From Massilia sp. BSC265 (GTDB lineage Bacteria; Pseudomonadota; Gammaproteobacteria; Burkholderiales; Burkholderiaceae_D), in NCBI RefSeq assembly GCF_000740675.1, contig NZ_JPXI01000042.1, positions 372,001 through 436,000 of the forward strand: a DNA stretch of 64,000 nucleotides, given 5' to 3'. The notes below the pieces were generated by a model. That model worked only from the letters and a program-made list of their open reading frames with translations. It was not told the DNA's origin and searched no databases. Made by a program: the position numbers and the translations under genes. Each line of letters starts with the position of its first letter. Within the stretch, counting starts at the first letter, position 1. Below, piece by piece: positions 28,369 through 37,206 of this stretch.

Positions 28369-30381
28369 TTGGATTTGGCACACTGCTTCCTACAGGTTGC
28401 GCTCGATACACCGCTCAACAGCTGCTTCGATTACCGCTGGGAATGCCAGCCGGGCGAGGAGCCGGCAGTGGGCCAACTGGTGCTGGTGCCGTTCGCGCGG
28501 CGCGAAGTGGTGGGCCTGATCGTCGCCGTCAAGGGGGATACCCTCGTCCCCCTGGACAAGCTGAAGGATGCAATCGCCGTGCGCAGCCAGCTAGCGCCGC
28601 TGCCGGAGCGCTGGCTGGCGCTGGTGCGCTTCGCCGCCGAGTATTACCAGCGCCCCCTCGGGGAAGTGGCGCTGCCTGGCCTGCCCAAGAACCTGCGGGT
28701 GCCGAAGACCGTGGCGCTCGACCGCGCGCTGAAAAAACTGGCAAAGGAAGCGGCATCGCACGATCCGACACCGTCCGGCATGCCGGTGCTGAACCCGGCG
28801 CAGCAGGAAGCAGCCAGCAGCATCGGCGGCGCGCAGGGCTTCACGCCGATCCTGCTGTACGGCGTCACCGGCAGCGGGAAGACCGAAGTGTATTTGCAGG
28901 CCTGCGCCCAGGTGCTGGCGCGCGAGCAGGACGCCCAGATCCTGATCCTGGTCCCCGAAATCAACCTGACTCCGCAGCTGGAAGGGAACATCCGCGCGCG
29001 CTTCCCCGGCGTGATGCTGGCCACCCTGCACAGCAGCCTGGCCGAGGGCGAGCGTATGCTGCACTGGCTGGCCGCCCACCAGGGTAGGGCGCGCATCGTG
29101 CTGGGCACGCGCCTGGCCATCCTGTCCTCGCTGCCGAACCTCAAGCTGATCATCATCGACGAGGAGCACGACCCCTCGTACAAGCAGCAGGAAGGCCTGC
29201 GCTACTCGGCGCGCGACCTGGCCGTGTGGCGCGCCCGCCAGCTGGCGATCCCGATCGTGCTCGGCTCGGCCACGCCCTCGCTCGAGACCTGGCACCATGC
29301 CGCCTCTGGCCGCTACCGCAAGCTGGAGCTGCGCGAGCGCGCCGTGCGCGATGCCGTGCTGCCCACCGTGAAGCTGGTCGACATGGAGCGCGACCGCCCG
29401 AAGGACGGACTTACCAGCGCCCTGATCGCCGCGCTGCGCGGGCGCCTGGACCGCGGCGAACAGTCGCTGCTGTTCCTGAACCGGCGCGGCTATGCCCCCG
29501 TGATCTGCTGCGACGCCTGCGGCTGGATCAGCAACTGCACCCGCTGCACCGCCTTCATGGTGCTGCACCGGCCCGAGCACCGGCTGCGCTGCCACCACTG
29601 CAGCCTGGAGCTGCGCATCCCGCGCCACTGCCCGACCTGCGGCAACGTCGACCTGCAGCCGCTCGGACGCGGCACCCAGCGCATCGAGGAAGGCCTGGCT
29701 GCGATGTTCCCGGAAGCGCGCATCCTGCGCATCGATGCCGACTCCACCCGCCTGAAGGGCAGCGCGCAGGCGGCCTTCGACACCGTGCACCGCGGCGAGG
29801 TGGACATCCTGGTGGGCACGCAAATGGTCGCCAAGGGTCACGACTTCAAGAAACTCACCCTGGTGGGCATCCTCAACCCGGACACCGCCCTGTTCTCGCA
29901 GGACTACCGCGCCAGCGAGCGCCTGTTCGCCCAGCTGATGCAGGTGGCGGGACGTGCCGGGCGCGCCGGGGCGGCCTCGGAGGTGCTGGTGCAGACCCGC
30001 TACGCCAGCCACCCGCTGTACGGCGCCGTCATGCGCCACGACTACGACCGCTTCGCCGGCAGCTTGCTGGAAGAACGCCGCCAGGCCGGCCTGCCGCCTT
30101 TCATGTACCAGGCACTGCTGCGCGCCGAGGCGCCGGCGCTGGCCGACGCCATCGCCTTCCTCGAGGCGGCGCGCGACAGCATGGCGTTCGATGCGGTGAT
30201 GATCAATGACCCGATCCCGATGACGATGACGCGCGTGCACAATGTCGACCGCGCCCAGCTGCTGGTGGAATCGAGCTCGCGTCCGGCCCTGCAGGCCTTC
30301 CTGCGCGAATGGATCGAGATCCTGCGCGGCATGAAATCGCGCGTTCGCTGGTCGCTCGAGGTCGATCCGCTCGATATCTGA
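28369..30381 (+). CDS. priA: Primosomal replication-restart helicase PriA
   Basis: 3'-5' helicase that reloads the replisome at stalled forks. The 670-residue protein has Walker A GVTGSGKTEVY, DEEH box (IIIDEEHDPSYKQQEG) and the zinc-binding cysteine array CCDACGWISNCTRC ... CHHC ... CPTCG. The start is uncertain: TTG 28369 is the longest, but TTG 28375 lies seven bases after AAGAAGG and is better placed. Both are TTG, implying low expression. Confidence 0.95.
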   Translation: MDLAHCFLQVALDTPLNSCFDYRWECQPGEEPAVGQLVLVPFARREVVGLIVAVKGDTLVPLDKLKDAIAVRSQLAPLPERWLALVRFAAEYYQRPLGEVALPGLPKNLRVPKTVALDRALKKLAKEAASHDPTPSGMPVLNPAQQEAASSIGGAQGFTPILLYGVTGSGKTEVYLQACAQVLAREQDAQILILVPEINLTPQLEGNIRARFPGVMLATLHSSLAEGERMLHWLAAHQGRARIVLGTRLAILSSLPNLKLIIIDEEHDPSYKQQEGLRYSARDLAVWRARQLAIPIVLGSATPSLETWHHAASGRYRKLELRERAVRDAVLPTVKLVDMERDRPKDGLTSALIAALRGRLDRGEQSLLFLNRRGYAPVICCDACGWISNCTRCTAFMVLHRPEHRLRCHHCSLELRIPRHCPTCGNVDLQPLGRGTQRIEEGLAAMFPEARILRIDADSTRLKGSAQAAFDTVHRGEVDILVGTQMVAKGHDFKKLTLVGILNPDTALFSQDYRASERLFAQLMQVAGRAGRAGAASEVLVQTRYASHPLYGAVMRHDYDRFAGSLLEERRQAGLPPFMYQALLRAEAPALADAIAFLEAARDSMAFDAVMINDPIPMTMTRVHNVDRAQLLVESSSRPALQAFLREWIEILRGMKSRVRWSLEVDPLDI

Positions 30382-30521
30382 GCGCTGCAACTATTCGTGA
30401 GTTTCGCCCGGCGGTTCTTTGATAGAGTCGGCGTTCCCGTCACGCAAAGAGAGCCTGTCTTGCGCACTTCCGCCGTTTGCGATCGGCGGCGACGTGACAC
30501 TGCGCTTCTTGCCCGGCATCC

Positions 30522-30617
30522 CGCGCCCTGCAGCGCTACCCGCACCCCGGCGGCATCCGGGCCGATACCCTGACCGAGATGAACTTCACGTTCGGGATCG
30601 AGTACCAGATGCGCTAA
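30522..30617 (+). pseudogene. Possible 3' remnant of an outer-membrane beta-barrel gene
   Basis: A short plus frame ends with the peptide DTLTEMNFTFGIEYQMR and a stop at 30615-30617. Alternating hydrophobic residues before the end resemble the last strand of an outer-membrane barrel. No upstream part of the gene is present after priA, and the tail overlaps the 3' end of the convergent MpaB-like gene. This is a weak call based on pattern only. Confidence 0.25.
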
Positions 30618-31452
30618 GCCGCCGGACCGCCTGCGCCGCCGGGGTATCGCCCAGCGGCAGCAGCGCGCTCGAGCGCGCCAGCGCACGTACCAGCGCCGCC
30701 TCGCCGGGGCGCAGGCCGCGCCGGTGAAGCTGCGGCAGCGAACGCACCGGCTCCGGCACGATCTCCACGGCGGCGCGCACCAGCAGCCGCTGCACGGGAC
30801 GCATCGGTCCCGGCACGAACGGCGTCTCAGCCATGATCCGCAGGAAGTCGGCCAGGATGGCGGATCCTTCCAGCGCGGACGCGTTCGCCGCCAGCATCGC
30901 TTCCCATGCTGTCCAGGAGCACGGCGCCCCGAGCGCGCCGTACAGCCGGGCGGCGGTTTCGCCTTCCGCGAAGGCGGCATCCTTCTCCAGCGCGGACAGG
31001 GGCCGCACGTAGCGGTGGTAGGCCTCGGCGAAGCCGAAAGTGGCGGTGGCCTGGACCCAGTCGAGCAGGCGCGGATCGTTGGCGCGATAGGGAAGACCTG
31101 TGGGAGTCGTGCCTGTCACGCGGTCGTGCATGCGCACCACGCGCGCGATCATCTTTTCCGCCGCCGAGCGCGGGCCGTAGACGGTCATCATGGCCGCGAA
31201 GCCGGTACGGCGCAGGCGCATGATCGGGTCGTGCCGGAAGCCGCCGTGGTCCCACACGCCCGAACGGACCGAAGGTTCGCTCAACTCGAGCAGCACTGCC
31301 GCCACCCCGCCGATGAACATGGCCACGGGATTGGCGAATACCTGCCACGCGATGCCGTCGCGCGGGGCGAGCGCAGGCTCGCCCGCCGGCTGGCTGAAGT
31401 CGAAGGCCATGCCGGGAGGCGGGCGCAGCAGTTCCCTGATCGGTTCCAGCAT
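30586..31452 (-). CDS. Oxygenase MpaB family protein (DUF2236)
   Basis: 288-residue protein of the DUF2236/MpaB group, related to the latex-clearing-protein family of haem oxygenases. Family-type features include the segment around AWQVFANPVAMFIGGVAAVLLEL, FRHDPIMRLRRTGFAAMMTVYG, VVRMHDRVTG and WVQATATFGFAEAYHRYV. ATG 31452 is preferred over 31479 because AGGAGAGGGA directly precedes it. Substrate unknown. It is divergent from the flavoprotein gene at 31565. Confidence 0.8.
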   Translation of the reverse strand: MLEPIRELLRPPPGMAFDFSQPAGEPALAPRDGIAWQVFANPVAMFIGGVAAVLLELSEPSVRSGVWDHGGFRHDPIMRLRRTGFAAMMTVYGPRSAAEKMIARVVRMHDRVTGTTPTGLPYRANDPRLLDWVQATATFGFAEAYHRYVRPLSALEKDAAFAEGETAARLYGALGAPCSWTAWEAMLAANASALEGSAILADFLRIMAETPFVPGPMRPVQRLLVRAAVEIVPEPVRSLPQLHRRGLRPGEAALVRALARSSALLPLGDTPAAQAVRRLSASGTRSRT

Positions 31453-31564
31453 TCCCTCTCCTGAGTACAACGCGAGCATGTTGACATATTGGCGCGGTTC
31501 CGGCGGTCCGGCTGAAAATCGCGTATCGTTTCGTCATGTTCTGTAGAGAGACCCGGAGAAAGCG

Positions 31565-33004
31565 ATGAACAGACTGGACGTGGATGTTGCCATCATCGGT
31601 ACCGGCACCGCCGGCATGACGGCCTATCGGGCGGCCAAGGCGCAGGGGACGCGCACGGTGGTCATCGAAAGCAGCCATTACGGCACCACCTGCGCGCGGG
31701 TCGGCTGCATGCCGAGCAAGCTCCTGATCGCGGCTGCCGAGGCCGCGCATGCGATGCAGCATAGCGCGCCTTTCGGCGTGCACGCCGGCGAGGTCCGCAT
31801 CGACGGCCGCGCCGTGATGGAGCGGGTGCGGCGCGAGCGCGACCGCTTCGTGGGCTTCGTGCTGGAAGGCGTCGATTCCTTCCCCATGGCGGACAAGCTG
31901 CGCGGCCACGCGCGCTTCACCGGCCCGCACACCTTGCTGGTAGACGACCACACCGAAGTCAACGCCGGACGCATCGTCATCGCCACCGGTTCCACGCCGC
32001 TGCGCCTGCCGGTGCTGGAGAAGGTCGGTCCCGGCATCGTCACCAGCGACGACGTGTTCTACTGGGACGACCTGCCGCAGTCGGTGGCCGTGATCGGCAC
32101 CGGTGTGATCGGCCTGGAATTGGGTCAGGCCCTGCACCGCCTGGGGGTGCGCGTGAAGCTGTTCGCGCGCGGGGGCAGCATCGCCCACCTGAGCGATCCG
32201 GAAGTGCTGCGCAGCGCCACCCGCGTGCTCGCGGAGGAACTCGATATCCAGTTCCAGTCGAAGGTGGTGGGCGCAGTGCAGGAGGGCGATGAGGTGGCGC
32301 TCACCGTCAGCGACGCCCTTGGCGAGGAAAGGACCGAACGTTTTCAGTACGTGCTGATGGCGGCCGGGCGCACGCCGAATGTGCACGACCTCGGGCTGGA
32401 GCACACGGGGTTGGAGCGAACGTCGGAGGGCATCCCGCTGTTCGACACCCGCACCATGCAGTGCGGGAACAGCCACATCTTCATCGCCGGCGACGCCAAC
32501 AACGAGCGCCCGCTGCTGCACGACGCGGCCGACCACGGCAAGATCGCCGGCGACAACGCCGGCCGCTACCCGGACGTGCGTCCCGGCCTGCGCCGCACGC
32601 CGATCGCGGTGGCCTTCACCGAGCCGAACATCGCCACCCTGGGTGCGAACTACCGCAGCCTGTGCGAAGGTGGCAAGCGCAAGTTCGCGGTGGGGCAGGT
32701 AGCCTTCGCGAACCAGGGCCGCAGCCGGGTGATGTTGCAGAACAAGGGGATGCTGCGGGTGTATGCCGAATACGGTTCGCGCCGCTTCCTGGGTGCCGAG
32801 ATGATCGCGCCGCGCGCCGAACACCTGGCGCACACCCTGTCCTGGGCTTGCCAGATGCGCATGACGGTGGACCAGATGCTGGAGATGCCTTTTTATCACC
32901 CGGTGATCGAGGAGGGCGTGCGCACCGCCCTGCGCGACCTGGCGCAATGCCTGGCCAAAGGGGAGAGCGAAATCGATCCCGCCGATACCGAGCCGGGGAC
33001 GTAG
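31565..33004 (+). CDS. Dihydrolipoyl dehydrogenase-like flavoprotein
   Basis: 479-residue pyridine nucleotide-disulfide oxidoreductase. It has the FAD motif GTGTAGM near residue 12, the redox disulfide Cys43/Cys48 in TTCARVGCMPSK, an NAD-binding GTGVIGLELG and the C-terminal catalytic FYHPVIEEG. It is not next to any 2-oxoacid dehydrogenase or lipoyl gene and its N-terminus differs from housekeeping Lpd, so it may serve another partner. A GGAGAAAG site precedes ATG 31565. Confidence 0.85.
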   Translation: MNRLDVDVAIIGTGTAGMTAYRAAKAQGTRTVVIESSHYGTTCARVGCMPSKLLIAAAEAAHAMQHSAPFGVHAGEVRIDGRAVMERVRRERDRFVGFVLEGVDSFPMADKLRGHARFTGPHTLLVDDHTEVNAGRIVIATGSTPLRLPVLEKVGPGIVTSDDVFYWDDLPQSVAVIGTGVIGLELGQALHRLGVRVKLFARGGSIAHLSDPEVLRSATRVLAEELDIQFQSKVVGAVQEGDEVALTVSDALGEERTERFQYVLMAAGRTPNVHDLGLEHTGLERTSEGIPLFDTRTMQCGNSHIFIAGDANNERPLLHDAADHGKIAGDNAGRYPDVRPGLRRTPIAVAFTEPNIATLGANYRSLCEGGKRKFAVGQVAFANQGRSRVMLQNKGMLRVYAEYGSRRFLGAEMIAPRAEHLAHTLSWACQMRMTVDQMLEMPFYHPVIEEGVRTALRDLAQCLAKGESEIDPADTEPGT

Positions 33005-33017
33005 AGCAGGGAGAACC

Positions 33018-33151
33018 GTAGGGTGGGCGGGGTAATTTCGGGCAATGCCCGGACTTACAAACGCCCACGCGGTGATAGTCAGGCCATGAATAGCCGAGCA
33101 GGCCGTATTACCGTGATCCGGCCGCGTGGGCGGGAGACCCGCCCACCCTAC
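33018..33151. repeat. REP-doublet-like repeat, copy 2
   Basis: 134-bp element starting GTAGGGTGGGCGG and ending CGCCCACCCTAC, with the inner palindromic block GTGGGCGGGAGACCCGCCCAC at its right end. The internal part differs from copy 1, but both ends and the CACGCGGTGAT block are shared. It starts 13 bp after the flavoprotein stop and ends 16 bp before the stop of the convergent DUF1857 gene, filling the space between two convergent genes. Confidence 0.8.
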
Positions 33152-33167
33152 GAACAGCATACCGCGA

Positions 33168-33653
33168 TCAGTTCAGGTAGCTGGCATCCAGCTTGCCCTC
33201 GCCGGCCAGCTGGCGCAGGATGCGCACGGTGTCGATGTCGGCTTCCTGGTAGGCCGAGCGCTTGAAGTCGTCGTACATTTCGTTGGCCGGGTCGGTGTGC
33301 TCGCCCTGGCCGTCGTCGTAGCAGAAGCGCAGCAGCAGCACGGCTTCGCCCGGCGCCTCGATGATCATCTTCAGGCTCGAGGCGGCAATCTCGCCCTGGG
33401 CCGGCACTTCGTAGCGCACTTCCTTCAGCGGGGTCAGGTGCACGACGTCGTCGATCACCAGGTCGCCGTAGCGCAGGCGGCGCGCGAAGCTGCCGCTGGT
33501 CCGTTCGCCGATCGTGCATTCGTCCAGGTGCGGCACGAACATGGTCGGCGATTCGGCGCGCAGCACCAGCCCGCGCCACAGCTGTTCGATCGAAATGGTG
33601 TCGATCAGCGGATTGAGCGGATCGTTGATCTGGATGAGATGTTCAAATTTCAT
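33168..33653 (-). CDS. SRPBCC-fold protein, DUF1857 (AtaL-like)
   Basis: 161-residue small soluble protein starting MKFEHLIQINDPLNPLID, the usual N-terminus of DUF1857; an ATG four codons upstream (33665) is also possible. The family has a START/Bet v1-like fold with a hydrophobic cavity. No catalytic residues can be named and the ligand is unknown. It stands alone between repeat copy 2 and modE. Confidence 0.75.
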   Translation of the reverse strand: MKFEHLIQINDPLNPLIDTISIEQLWRGLVLRAESPTMFVPHLDECTIGERTSGSFARRLRYGDLVIDDVVHLTPLKEVRYEVPAQGEIAASSLKMIIEAPGEAVLLLRFCYDDGQGEHTDPANEMYDDFKRSAYQEADIDTVRILRQLAGEGKLDASYLN

Positions 33654-33734
33654 GGTGCAGTCCAAAAAAGGCCCTGGCGCCTTGGCGCCACAAGGGTGCG
33701 ATGGTAACTGATTGCGCGCCGCGGCGTCGCGGGT

Positions 33735-34547
33735 CTAGGCCGGGATGCCGAGAATCACGCTCGACGCCTTGAATATCGCCGTGGCAGCGCTACCTTCCTG
33801 CAGTTCCAGCAGCCGTGCGCTTTCATTGGTGATGACCGCGGCGACCGAACTGCCGCCCCCGAGGTCGATGACGACCTCGGTATTCACCGCACCGGGCAGC
33901 AGCCTGGCTACCCTGCCGCTCAGGCGGTTGCGCGCCGACAGCTTCACGCCATCGTCGTCCGCCATGATCATGACGGATGAAGACTTGACCAGGGCAAACG
34001 CCTGCGCCCCCACTTCCAGGCCGAGGCTTTCCGCGCTTTCGTGCGTGACGACGGCGACGATGCTCCAGTCCCCGGCGATGGCCAGTTCGACCTCGTCGTT
34101 GACGGCGCCCTTCCTGACCCGCGAGACGGTGCCGAAGAACTGGTTGCGTGCGCTGGTCTTCATGTTCAATCTCCGAAGCAGTGACAGGTCGCCGGCGATG
34201 CCGCCGGCCCGGCGGTTGAGGTGATCCACGAATTCGCGGTGCAGCTGTTCGACCAGCCTGAAATTCTCGACCAGTTGTGCGCCGCGCGCGGTCAGCCGCG
34301 TCCCGCCGCCGCCCTTGCCGCCCGCAAGCCGTTCGACCAGCGGTTCGCCGGCCAGGTTGTTCATGGCATCGATGGCGTCCCAGGCGGCCTTGTAGCTCAT
34401 CCCGACCGCCTTGGCCGCCTGCGTGATCGAGCCGCGCCCGGCGATTTCGGCCAGCAGGGCGACCCGGCTGCTGCCGCCCAGCTGTGCGCCGCTCACCGTC
34501 ATCCACAACGAGCCGCCCAGGGCGATGTCCTTGTTTTCCATCTCCAT
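33735..34547 (-). CDS. modE: Molybdate-responsive regulator ModE
   Basis: 270-residue dimeric repressor/activator. The N-terminal winged-helix (RVALLAEIAGRGSITQAAKAVGMSYKAAWDAID) is LysR-like, and the C-terminus holds two Mop/TOBE domains (each starting SARNxFFG/SARNRLSG) that bind molybdate. It is divergent from modABC, and a consensus ModE box lies 7 bp upstream of its start, so it likely also represses itself. Confidence 0.93.
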   Translation of the reverse strand: MEMENKDIALGGSLWMTVSGAQLGGSSRVALLAEIAGRGSITQAAKAVGMSYKAAWDAIDAMNNLAGEPLVERLAGGKGGGGTRLTARGAQLVENFRLVEQLHREFVDHLNRRAGGIAGDLSLLRRLNMKTSARNQFFGTVSRVRKGAVNDEVELAIAGDWSIVAVVTHESAESLGLEVGAQAFALVKSSSVMIMADDDGVKLSARNRLSGRVARLLPGAVNTEVVIDLGGGSSVAAVITNESARLLELQEGSAATAIFKASSVILGIPA

Positions 34548-34553
34548 GCGCTG

Positions 34554-34577
34554 CGCTATATACTCCGCTATATAACG
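34554..34577. promoter_or_regulatory. ModE operator
   Basis: CGCTATATA - six bases - TATATAACG, an inverted repeat matching the known ModE binding site (half-sites CGNTATATA and TATATAACG with a 6-bp spacer). It lies in the 53-bp gap between divergent modE and modA, so molybdate-bound ModE can control both directions. Confidence 0.9.
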
Positions 34578-34600
34578 ATGATTCTACTCCAGGAAATGTC

Positions 34601-35344
34601 ATGAAATGTCTTTCCAGCCTGCTCCTGGCCACGGCATGCGTCTCGGCCGCCCAAGCCGGGGAAGTCCAGGTGGCGGTGGCCGCCAACTTCACCGCGCCCA
34701 TGCAGAAGATCGCAGCGGAGTTCGAAAAGGACACCGGCCACAAGGCACGCCTGGCTTACGGCTCCACCGGCAAGTTCTATGCGCAGGTCAGGAACGGCGC
34801 GCCCTTCGGCGTCCTGCTTGCCGCGGATGACGACACCCCGGCCCGGCTGGAAAAGGAAGGCCGGGCCGTACGCGGCACCCGCTTTACCTATGCGATCGGC
34901 AGGCTGGTCCTGTGGTCGGCCCGGGCGGGCTATGTCGATGCCGGGGGCGAGGTCCTCAAGGCGGGGGGCTTTCGCCACCTTGCCATCGCCAATCCCAAGA
35001 CCGCTCCCTACGGCGCGGCAGCCGTCGAGGTACTGATGAAGTTCGGCCTGTCCGACGCGCTGGGACCGAAGCTGGTGCAGGGCGAGAACATCGCCCAGGC
35101 GCACCAGTTCGTCAGCACCGGCAACGCGCAGCTCGGTTTTGTCGCGCTGTCGCAGGTGGCCAGGGACGGCAGGATTGCCTCGGGTTCGGGCTGGATCGTG
35201 CCGGCTCATCTCCATGCCCCGATCCGCCAGGATGCGCTGGTGCTAGCGCAAGGAAAGGGCAATCCCGCGGCCGCGGCCCTGGTGGACTACCTGAAGACGG
35301 ACAAGGCCAGGGGCATCATCCGCAGCTATGGCTACGCACTGTAG
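34601..35344 (+). CDS. modA: Molybdate ABC transporter substrate-binding protein ModA
   Basis: Periplasmic oxyanion-binding protein. ATG 34601 after CAGGA gives 247 residues with a signal peptide ending AAQAG near residue 19. The mature part has the ModA blocks VAVAANFTAPMQKIAAEFEK, YGSTGKFYAQVRNGAPFGVLLAADD and NPKTAPYGAAAVEVL. The longer frame from 34484 runs back across the ModE operator and into modE and is not credible. Confidence 0.94.
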   Translation: MKCLSSLLLATACVSAAQAGEVQVAVAANFTAPMQKIAAEFEKDTGHKARLAYGSTGKFYAQVRNGAPFGVLLAADDDTPARLEKEGRAVRGTRFTYAIGRLVLWSARAGYVDAGGEVLKAGGFRHLAIANPKTAPYGAAAVEVLMKFGLSDALGPKLVQGENIAQAHQFVSTGNAQLGFVALSQVARDGRIASGSGWIVPAHLHAPIRQDALVLAQGKGNPAAAALVDYLKTDKARGIIRSYGYAL

Positions 35345-35350
35345 GTTTGC

Positions 35351-36031
35351 ATGAGCGGAAACGACCTCGCGGCCGTCTGGCTGACGCTCAAGCTGGCGTC
35401 GATCGTCACGCTGCTCCTGCTGGTCCTGGGGACGCCGGTGGCCTGGTGGCTGGCACGCACGCGTTCGCGCCTGAAAAGCGTGGTCGGGGCCGTCGTGGCC
35501 CTGCCGCTGGTCCTGCCGCCGACCGTGCTGGGCTTCTACCTGCTCGTTGCGATGGGCCCCAACGGTCCGGTGGGGCGCGCGACCGAAGCGCTCGGCCTGG
35601 GCACCCTGGCGTTCACCTTTCCCGGGCTGGTGATCGGCTCGGTCTTCTATTCCATGCCCTTCGTCATCCAGCCCTTGCAGAATGCCTTCGAGGCCATCGG
35701 CGAGCGTCCGCTGGAAGTGGCGGCGACGCTGCGGGCGGGCCCGTGGGACAGCTTCTGGTCGGTGGTGGTGCCGCTGGCGCGCCCCGGCTTCCTCTCCGCT
35801 GCCGTGCTCGGCTTCGCCCATACCATCGGCGAATTCGGCGTGATCCTGATGATCGGTGGGAACATTCCTGGAAAGACGCGCGTGGTCTCGGTCCAGATCT
35901 ACGATCATGTCGAAGCGATGGAATATGCGCAGGCGCATTGGCTTGCCGGCGGCATGCTGCTGTTCAGTTTTGTGGTTCTGCTGGCGCTGTACACCTTCAA
36001 TCCGCCCTTCCTGAAAGGGCATAAGGGATGA
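35351..36031 (+). CDS. modB: Molybdate ABC transporter permease ModB
   Basis: 226-residue inner-membrane permease with five to six helices and the BPD-type EAA loop (ERPLEVAATLRAGPWDSFWSVVVPLARPG). Six bases after modA; its stop overlaps the modC start (ATGA). Confidence 0.94.
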   Translation: MSGNDLAAVWLTLKLASIVTLLLLVLGTPVAWWLARTRSRLKSVVGAVVALPLVLPPTVLGFYLLVAMGPNGPVGRATEALGLGTLAFTFPGLVIGSVFYSMPFVIQPLQNAFEAIGERPLEVAATLRAGPWDSFWSVVVPLARPGFLSAAVLGFAHTIGEFGVILMIGGNIPGKTRVVSVQIYDHVEAMEYAQAHWLAGGMLLFSFVVLLALYTFNPPFLKGHKG

Positions 36032-37104
36032 AGGACATCCGCGCCAGGTTCCGTATCGACCGCGGCGGTTTCGCGCTGGACGTCGACCTTGCCCTGCCGG
36101 GACGTGGGGTGAGCGCCCTGTTCGGCCCCTCGGGCTCGGGCAAGACCACCTGCCTGCGCGCCATTGCCGGCCTGGAGCGCGCAGCGGATGGCTATGTTGC
36201 ACTCGGCAACGAAGTCTGGCAGGACGAGGCGGGTGGAATATTCGTACCGACCCATCGGCGCGCGGTCGGTGTCGTGTTCCAGGAAGCGAGCCTGTTTCCC
36301 CACCTCAGCGTCCGCGCCAACCTGGAATTCGGCATGAAGCGGGTGCTCCCCAGTGAGCGGCGATTCGAACTGGATCCGGTCACTGCGATGCTCGGTATCA
36401 CGGAGCTGCTCGTGCGCAAGCCGGACAGGCTTTCCGGCGGCGAGCGGCAGCGTGTCGCGATCGCCCGGGCATTGCTGTCCTCGCCACGCCTGCTGCTCAT
36501 GGACGAGCCGCTCGCGGCGCTCGACCTCAAGCGCAAGCAGGAAATCCTGCCTTACCTGGAGCGCATGCACGACGAACTGTCCATCCCCATCATCTACGTC
36601 AGCCACGCGCCGGACGAGGTGGCACGCCTGGCCGACCACCTGGTGCTGCTCGATGCCGGACGGGTCGTGGCGAGCGGTTCGTTGAGCGAGACCTTTGCCC
36701 GTGCCGACCTGCCGCCGGCATTTGCCGACGATACCGGGGTCGTCCTGGACACGGTATTGGCGGGGCACGAGGCCGACGAGCTGTCACGCCTGGCCTTCCA
36801 GGGTGGGGTGCTGCTGGTCGGGCGGCGCAGCGAGCCGATCGGCAGCCGCCTGCGCTGCCGCATCCATGCCCGCGACGTCAGCATCGCGCTCGAGCAACCG
36901 CGCCGCAGCAGCATCGTGAACCTCCTGCCCGCCATCGTGACGGCGACGTCTGCCACCGACACGCCCGGGCATGTCCTGGTGCAGATGCGCATGGGCGAGG
37001 TGCCGCTCCTTGCCCGGATTTCCGAACGCTCGCGGCGCGAGCTGGACATCCGTCCGGGACTGCAGGTGTGGGCACAGGTCAAGGCAGTCGCCCTGCTGGC
37101 CTGA
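36028..37104 (+). CDS. modC: Molybdate ABC transporter ATP-binding protein ModC
   Basis: 358-residue ATPase: Walker A GPSGSGKTT, signature LSGGERQRVAIARAL, Walker B LLLMDEPLAALD, and a C-terminal Mop domain (SIVNLLPAIVTATSATD) that senses molybdate. Translationally coupled to modB, and last gene of modABC. Confidence 0.94.
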   Translation: MKDIRARFRIDRGGFALDVDLALPGRGVSALFGPSGSGKTTCLRAIAGLERAADGYVALGNEVWQDEAGGIFVPTHRRAVGVVFQEASLFPHLSVRANLEFGMKRVLPSERRFELDPVTAMLGITELLVRKPDRLSGGERQRVAIARALLSSPRLLLMDEPLAALDLKRKQEILPYLERMHDELSIPIIYVSHAPDEVARLADHLVLLDAGRVVASGSLSETFARADLPPAFADDTGVVLDTVLAGHEADELSRLAFQGGVLLVGRRSEPIGSRLRCRIHARDVSIALEQPRRSSIVNLLPAIVTATSATDTPGHVLVQMRMGEVPLLARISERSRRELDIRPGLQVWAQVKAVALLA

Positions 37105-37206
37105 GCTGTTGCAAAACAGGCAGGACGGCGGATTTTTACGGGATGATTCCGGCGCGGTATCGAACTCAGCCTTACAATACCCGACCATTCTGCAGAAATC
37201 TTTCCC

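Noticed and set aside
34548..34600. Molybdenum-cofactor riboswitch before modA
   Set aside because: The gap is only 53 bp and is filled by the ModE operator and ribosome site; no room for the aptamer.
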